Shown piece after piece: positions 57,385-64,000 of a stretch of 64,000 nucleotides of DNA. A model generated the notes under the pieces. That model did not search any database and was not told the origin of the DNA. It saw nothing but the letters and a program-made list of their open reading frames with translations. This DNA comes from Dryomyza anilis. Its lineage: Eukaryota; Arthropoda; Insecta; Diptera; Dryomyzidae. A program made the translations under genes and the position numbers. The stretch spans positions 99,321,700 to 99,385,699 of the forward strand of contig OX638130.1 in assembly GCA_951804985.1 (NCBI GenBank), given 5' to 3'. Position 1 is the stretch's first letter. Every line of letters begins with the position of its first letter.

Positions 57385-60300
57385 AAAAATATAATATCAA
57401 AGAATATCAAATAACATCAAAGAATATTAAAGAATATCAAAGAATTCAAAGAATATCAAAGAATATCAAAGAATATCAAAGAATATCAGAGAATATCAAA
57501 GAAAATCAAAGAATATCAAAGAATATCAAAGAATATCAAAGAATATCAACGAATATCAAAGAATATCAAAGAATATCAAAGAATATCTAAGAATATCAAA
57601 GAATATCAAAGAATATCAAAGAATATCAAAGAATATCAAAGAATATCAAAGAATATCAAAGAATATCAAAGAATATCAAAGAATATCAAAGAATATCAAA
57701 GAATATCAAAGAATATCTAAGAATATCAAAGAATATCAAAGAATATCAAAGAATATCAAAGAATATCAAAGAATATCAAAGAATATCAAAGAATATCAAA
57801 GAATATCAAAGAATATCAAAGAATATCAAAGAATATCAAAGAATATCAAAGAATATCAAAGAATATTAAAGAATATCAAAGAATATCAAATAATATCAAA
57901 TAATATCAAAGAATATCAAAGAATACCAAAGAATATCAAAGAATATCAAAGAATATCAAAGAATATCAAAGAATATCAAAGAATATCAAAGAATATCAAA
58001 GAATATCAAAGAATATCAAAGAGTATCAAAGATTATAAAAGAATATCAAAGAATATCAAAGAATATCAAAGAATATCAAAGAATATCAAAGAATATCAAA
58101 GAATATCAAAGAATATCAAAGAATATCAAAGAATATCAAAGAATATCAAAGAATATCAAAGAATGTCAAAGAATATCAAAGAATATCAAAGAATATCAAA
58201 GAATATCAAAGAATATCTAAGAATATCAAAGAATATCAAAGAATATCAAAGAATATCAAAGAATATCAAAGAATATCAAAGAATATCAAAGAATATCAAA
58301 GAATATCAAAGAATATCAAAGAATATCAAAGAATATCAAAGAATATCAAAGAATATCAAAGAATATCAAAGAATATCAAAGAATATTAAAGAATATCAAA
58401 GAATATCAAATAATATCAAAGAATATCAAAGAATATCAAAGAATATCAAAAATATCAAAGAATATCAACGAATATCAAAGAATATCAAAGAATATCAAAG
58501 AATATCAAAGAATATCAAAGAATATCTAAGAATATCAAAGAATATCAAAGAATATCAAAGAATATCAAAGAATATCAAAGAATATCAAAGAATATCAAAG
58601 AATATTAAAGAATATCAAAGAATATCAAAGAATATCAAAGAATATCAAAGAATATCAAAGAATATCAAAGAATATCAAAAAATATCAAAGAATATCAAAG
58701 AATATCAAATAAAATCAAAGAATATCAAAGAATACCAAAGAATATCAAAGAATATCAAAGAATATCAAAGAATATCAAAGAATATCAAAGAATATCAAAG
58801 AATATCAAAGAATATTAAAGAATATCAAAGAATATCAAAGAATATCAAAGAATATCAAAGAATATCAAAGATTATTAAAGAATATCAAAGAATATCAAAG
58901 AATATCAAAGAATATCAAAGAATATCAAAGAATATCAAAGAATATCAACGAATATCAAAGAATATCAAAGAATATCAAAGAATATCAAAGAATATCAAAG
59001 AATATCAAAGAATATCAAAGAAAATCAAAGAATATCAAAGAATATCAAAGAATATCAAAGAATATCAAAGAATATCAAAGAATATCAAAGAATATCAAAG
59101 AATATCAAAGAATATCAAAGAATATCAAAGAATATCAAAGAATATCAAAGAATATCAAATAACATCAAAGAATATCAAAGAATATCAAAGAATTCAAAGA
59201 ATATCAAAGAATATCAAAGAATATCAAAGAATATCAAAGAATATCAAAGAATATCAAAGAATATCAAAGAATATCAAAGAATATCAAAGAATATCAAAGA
59301 ATATCAAAGAATATCAAAGAATATCAAAGAATATCAAATAATATCAAAGATTATCAAAGAATAGCAAAGAATATCAAAGAATATCAAAGAATATCAAAGA
59401 ATATCAAAGAATATCAATAGAATCAAAGAATATCAAAGAATATCAAAGAATATCAAAGAATATCAAAGAATATCAAAGAATATCAAAGAATATCAAAGAA
59501 TATCAAAGAATATCAAAGAATATCAAAGAATATCAAAGAATATCAAAGAATATCAAAGAATATCAAAGAATATCAAATAATATCAAAGAATATAAAAGAA
59601 TATCAAAGAATATCAAAGAATATCAAAGAATATCAAAGAATGTCAAAGAATATCAAAGAATATCAAATAAAATCAAAGAATATCAAAGAATATCAAAGAA
59701 TATCAAAAAATATCAAAGAATATCAAATAAAATCAAATAATATCAAAGAATATCAAAGAATATCAAAGAATATCAAAGAGTATCAAATAATATCAAAGAA
59801 TATCAAAGAATATCAAAGAATATCAAATAATATCAAAGAATATCAAAGAATATCTAAGAATATCAAAGAATATCAAAGAATATCAAAGAATATCAAAGAA
59901 TATCAAAGAATATTATAGAATATCAAAGAATATCAAAGAATATCAAAGAATATCAAAGAATATCAAAGAATATCAAAGAATATCAAAGAATATCAAAGAA
60001 TATCAAAGAATATCAAAGAATATCAAAGAATATCAAAGAATATCAAAGAATATCAAAGAATATCAAAGAATATCAAAGAATATCAAAGAATATCAAAGAA
60101 TATCAAAGAATATCAAAGAATATCAAATAATATCAAATAATATCAAAGAATATCAAAGAATATCAAAGATTATCAAAGAATATCAAAGAATATCAAAGAA
60201 TATCAAAGAATATCAAAGAATATCAAATAATATATCAAAGAATATCAAAGAATATCAAAGAATATCAAAGAATATCAAAGAATATCAAAGAATATCAAAG

Positions 60301-60480
60301 AATATCAAATAATATCAAAGAATATCAAAGATTATCAAAGATTATCAAAGAATATCAAAGAATATCAAAGAATATCAAAGAATATCAAAGAATATCAAAT
60401 AATATATCAAAGAATATCAAAGAATATCAAAGAATATCAAAGAATATCAAAGAATATCAAAGAATATCAAAGAATATCAA
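57385..60480. repeat. Decamer satellite, (AAAGAATATC)n, about 305 copies
   Basis: The 10-bp unit runs nearly uninterrupted for 3.1 kb, with scattered point variants (AAATAATATC, AAAGATTATC, AAAGAATATT) and a few indels (about 58450, 59193, 59418, 60232, 60400). No frame of the unit contains a stop, so every plus-strand frame reads the same ten-residue cycle KNIKEYQRIS. The 392-codon frame at 58163-59341 is a by-product of this, not a gene. Confidence 0.98.
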
Positions 60481-60965
60481 AGTAAATCAAAGTAAATCAA
60501 AGTATTTCAAAGTAAATCAAAGTAAATCAAAGTAATCAAAGTGTATGAAAGTGTATGAAAGTGTATGAAAGTGTATGAAAGTAAATCAAAGTAAATCAAA
60601 GTGTATGAAAGTAAATCAAAGTAAATCGAAGTAAATCAAAGTAAATCAGAGTAAATCAAAGTAAATCAAAGTAAATCAAAGTAAATCAAATTAAATCAAA
60701 GTAAATCAAAGTAAATCAAAGTAAATCAAAGTAAATCAAAGTAAATCAAAGTTAATCAAAGTAACTCAAAGTAAATCAAAAAAAATCGAAGAAAATCAAA
60801 GTAAATCAAAGTAAATCAAAGTAAATCAAAGTGAATCAAAGTAAATCAAAGTAAATCAAAGTAAATCAAAGTAAATCAAAGTAAATCAAAGTAAATCAAA
60901 GTAAATCAAAGTTAATCAAAGTAACTCAAAGTAAATCAAAAAAAATCGAAGGAAATCACAGAAAA
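60481..60965. repeat. Related decamer satellite, (AAAGTAAATC)n, with AAAGTGTATG patches
   Basis: The unit length stays 10 bp across the join at 60480 while the sequence changes from AAAGAATATC to AAAGTAAATC. AAAGTGTATG occurs four times in a row at 60538-60577 and once more near 60600. A block containing GTTAATCAAAGTAACTC is duplicated (about 60750 and 60910). Confidence 0.97.
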
Positions 60966-62200
60966 TCAAAGAAAGAAAAAAAAAATAATACATTTTTTTT
61001 TTTTTTTTAATATTGAAAATCCAAGAAATCGAAGAAAATTAACAAAAATCACAGCAAATTAAAGAATATTAAAGAAAACAAATCAAATAAATTCATATAA
61101 AATCATATAAAACCAGTTAAAATAAATAAAATCTAATAAATCAAGGAAAATCGTACAAAGTCATAAAAAATTAACCTAAATAAAAATAAAAAGCAAACCA
61201 CATAAAATTTACAATAATCAAATAAAAAAAGCTAACCATAGAATATTTTTGAGAATAAACAAAAACAAAGGAAAACTAGAGAAATCAAACAAAATCAAAT
61301 AAAATAATATAAAGTCGATTAAAGTCACATTAATGAAAACAATATCGAACAGAAAACATAAATTAAAACAATATAATAAAATCAAAACTACGTTAATCAA
61401 GTAAATATTTAATTAAATCTAGAAAACAGAAATAAATTAAAGAAAGTTAAAGATACTAAATAAAAAAAAAACTAAACTCAATCAAACAAAATCAAATGAA
61501 ATAAAAATTAAAGAAAATAAACAAAAATCCAAGAGAATTAAAAAAATAATAGAAAATGAAGTCAAATAAAACAAAACCGTTTAAAATACTGTAAGAAATA
61601 AAGTAAAATCAAATGAAATGAAAATAATGAAATTCAAATAAATAATATTTAAATGCAATAAAACCAGGTATTTTATTCTAAAAAAGTCAAATTTATCGAA
61701 ATAACAAGTCAAATCATAAAAAAAAACATAAATCTTAAATAACGTTCCAATTAAATAAAATTATATATGATAGCCAAAATAAAAATACAGCAATACAGAA
61801 AAACTCTTTTATAGCCAATACGACTTTTAATTATGATAATAATGTTTGAAATAATAATGAAAATCAAAATAAATGGTAAAATATGTACCTTTAAAAAAAT
61901 CATTAATAATTTGAGACCTAACTGAAGCAACGAATATTTCTAAATAAATTGAAAATAAAATGTTAAAAAGTTCCAATCACAACGAATTTCCCTGAAACAA
62001 ATACACCAAACCGTTCAGCAACGATATATATTTTTTTTCTGGAACAACAAATACAAAAATGCCAGGTTCCAAAAGAGACAACAGCAATTAGTAGAAGTGA
62101 AACGATGGCAATAAAAACTGATATAAATAACATAAAGAAATAAAAAATATATAAAAAAATTCGAACTCTTACAAACAAACAAGAGCGCATCCCACAACAA
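60966..62200. other. A-rich degenerate sequence, no exon seen
   Basis: Dominated by AAATCAAA/AAATAAAA words that look like an eroded margin of the decamer array, to about 61800. No gene. Confidence 0.5.
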
Positions 62201-62302
62201 CAAAAAATAACAGCAAACGTACATCAACATTTGAAACACAAGCGGAAGCAGCAATTTTAAATTGACGCCACCACAGACGCCGCCGCCGTCATCTTTGCCA
62301 CC

Positions 62303-62469
62303 ATGCTTTGTTTCAATTTGAAGTTGGCGACGATTTTTCGTTCTTATCGCGACGAAAGCGTACGTGACCGCAGCCAAAGTTTGTGTGCACCGCCAACAAC
62401 ACGGCGAGCACCGCCGCACAAGGATATTGGTGCGTTGCGAGTGCTGCAGCGTCGTGCATCGAGTGTTTT
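62303..62469 (+). CDS. First coding exon C of the same unrecognised gene (55 codons + 2 nt)
   Basis: ATG at 62303 has the ideal GCCACC context and is the first ATG after an in-frame TAA at about 62264. The frame runs through a GC-rich stretch to the donor GTGTTTT|GTAAGT at 62470, ending two bases into a codon (TT|N, Phe or Leu), the phase seen in exons A and B. Without splicing it would stop at once (TAA inside the donor). The peptide begins MLCFNLKLATIFRSYRDESV, continues with a basic, Pro-containing part (APPTTRRAPPHK at 29-40) and ends GALRVLQRRASSV. QRRAS is a consensus site for cAMP-dependent protein kinase. No domain is recognised. The minus-strand frames over this region are taken as shadows. 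Confidence 0.68.
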
Positions 62470-62639
62470 GTAAGTAATTTCATCAAAAAAAAAAAGAAAA
62501 AATACAAAATACAAGAAATGTTAAAACTACAGCTCAAGAGGTGGAAAAACAAAAATAGAACCAGATTTTTGGGTCTGAAAAAATTGAAAATACGTAATAA
62601 CTGCAACATAAACAATTGGCAGTCGTTGCGATGTTGCAT

Positions 62640-62825
62640 ATTTTCTACTTTTTTTCAAATTAATGCAATTTGTTAATTTTTTATCATTTATTATAATTAG
62701 TACTTAAACAGTTTACTAAGTTATAATTCAAAAACTTTGTGCTGCGAAATTTAGACAAATTATTATTATTCAGAAAATTATGATTATGGCAAAAAAAAAA
62801 TTATATTTGAATTTTTTATACTACT
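62640..62825. other. Start of the intron after exon C, nothing seen
   Basis: AT-rich, no repeats or exons recognised. Confidence 0.4.
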
Positions 62826-63780
62826 AGTTGGACCCGTTCAGAGCGTTACCCGTGATAAGTTTTTGTAAATGCCCATTTTGCCCTTTTTAGTGCATGCCTA
62901 CGTCGCGATTTTTCCTTGCTCACGTGCCACGCCATTTGTCCAATCCCGTTCACATTATACGTGAGTATTACAATGTTCAATACGATCATTTGTTTCGATT
63001 TTTACAATTCTGCTCGTAGTAAGTCAGAAGTTATAGCAATTTTACTGTTTTGGTTATAAAAGAGGTGTCACGCCCCGTTGTTCAATCCCGCCCACATTCT
63101 TCGGGACGATTCGAGTTTTAAATATTTACATTTGATTCGATTTTTGTAACTCTACACTTAGTATGTCAGGAGTTACATTAATTGTAATATTTTTGTTAAA
63201 TTGAAAGTGCCACGCCTCTTATTCCAATCCCTCCCACATTCTACGTGATTGGAGTTTTAAATGTAAACATTAAATTCGATTTTTATAATTCTGCTCGTAG
63301 TAAGTCAGCAGTTATAGCAATTTTACTGTTTTGGTTATATGGGAGGTGCCACTCCCCGTGGTTTAATCCCGCCCACATTCTAAGTGACGATTGGAGTTTT
63401 AAATATGAACATTTGAGTCGATTTTTATAACTCTACTCTTAGTATGTCAGCAGTTATAGCAAGTGTAATGTTTTGGTTATATGGATGCCACGCCCCTTTT
63501 TTCAATACCTCCTGCATTTTGGAGGACGATAAACAACCACAAAATACATTACTGGAACAAATTTCATGGCTGTGGCTATCTTAAGTACAAAGATATTTGC
63601 AGTTAAAAGTTCAGGTTTGCCACGCCCATTTTTGTACCTTACGGGACGAATTTCGAAAAATCCCGCCTTAGTGCGTGGGAAGATGAACTCCCTGTCCAAA
63701 TTTAGTATTCCTAGGTCAAAGGGTTTGGTCTGGGCGTTGATCGATCAGTCAGTCAATCAGGACTTGTTTTTTTATATATC
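62826..63780 (+). mobile_element. GGACCCG-type element carrying a ~140-bp tandem array
   Basis: It starts ACTAGTTGGACCCGTTCAGA, like the element at 21897, and seems to end near TTTTTTTATATATCG at about 63780. GCCACGCC-type motifs at 62925, 63067, 63209, 63348 and 63487 mark a tandem array (spacings 142, 142, 139, 139). Each unit carries CAATCCCGCCCACATT, GATTGGAGTTTTAAAT, CGATTTTTATAA and AGTATGTCAGCAGTTATAGC variants. Confidence 0.75.
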
Positions 63781-64000
63781 GTCGTTGTAGAACGAAAAGT
63801 CATAATTTTCAAAATGCCAAATATTAATTTACAAAAATCTTTATAAATCTGTTAATTTTTCATCGATTATCTCAATTCATGATAAGAAAATGTAAATCTA
63901 TCAATTGGTATTTCAACTTTAAAAATGCATCAATTACTTTTTATAATATTAATCAACAAACTTGAAATTTAAGTTTTTCATAAAAATATATTTGGTGACT
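63781..64000. other. AT-rich end of window, nothing seen
   Basis: No feature recognised. Confidence 0.4.

Noticed and set aside
58163..59341. 392-codon open frame with a KNIKEYQRIS ten-residue repeat
   Set aside because: The decamer unit has no stop in any plus-strand frame and 10 is not a multiple of 3, so all frames read the same cycle. The ATG comes from a chance GAATGTC variant, and indels are tolerated without effect. Nothing indicates selection on protein.
57385..60480. GATA-factor binding array on the minus strand (GATATTCTTT)n
   Set aside because: Every unit contains GATA, but followed by T, where the WGATAR consensus needs A or G, so strong binding is not expected.
57385..60965. 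CRISPR array
   Set aside because: The repeats are directly adjacent with no unique spacers, and the DNA is eukaryotic.
62015..62639. Minus-strand frames overlapping exon C
   Set aside because: They overlap a well-supported plus-strand exon with an ideal start context and donor, and are rich in residues expected from the antisense of AT-rich and CGG-rich DNA.

Overview
This is eukaryotic, very AT-rich DNA crowded with decayed transposons and tandem repeats. The GT-AG splice signals, fly-type TCAGTT initiator plus DPE core promoters, CAAAATG-type start context and fly-style repeats (mini-me-like elements with (GTCT)n tracts, tRNA-derived SINEs, TA-flanked mariner derivatives, hAT elements with 8-bp target duplications) point to a higher fly, perhaps a calyptrate with a large genome. 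No bacterial operon, viral gene, rRNA, intact tRNA gene or intact transposase gene was found. The species call is inference.

One large plus-strand gene is the best explanation of the coding signal. Three separate open exons begin with an ATG and run into a good splice donor: 38889-39292, 44390-44880 and 62303-62469. All three end after the second base of a codon, so all could join the same downstream exon, which would lie beyond the right edge. They look like alternative first coding exons giving different N-termini (134, 163 and 55 whole codons). Upstream, at 33103 and 33625, are two diverged copies of one core promoter, each with a TCAGTT initiator, a DPE at exactly +28 and a nearby GTAAGT donor. 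They can supply noncoding first exons spliced to an acceptor at 38518-38519. I do not recognise the gene.

Layout: 1-33 kb is transposon and repeat territory, with nested insertions that can be dated relative to each other because uninterrupted paralogs lie in the same window (a mariner derivative in a MITE, a SINE in a mini-me-like repeat, a GGACCCG-type element in a palindromic repeat). 33-45 kb holds the promoters and the first two coding exons. 45-62 kb is intron-like and holds a 39-bp satellite (48.1-50.0 kb), a CRE/CTCF-like motif cluster (50.8 kb), a 467-bp tandem duplication (51.4-52.3 kb), a long palindrome (54.3-55.2 kb) and about 3.5 kb of decamer satellite (57.4-61.0 kb). 62.3 kb holds the third coding exon, followed by another repeat-bearing element.

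Most open reading frames in the window come from tandem repeats and are not genes. Stretches where I see nothing are listed as such.
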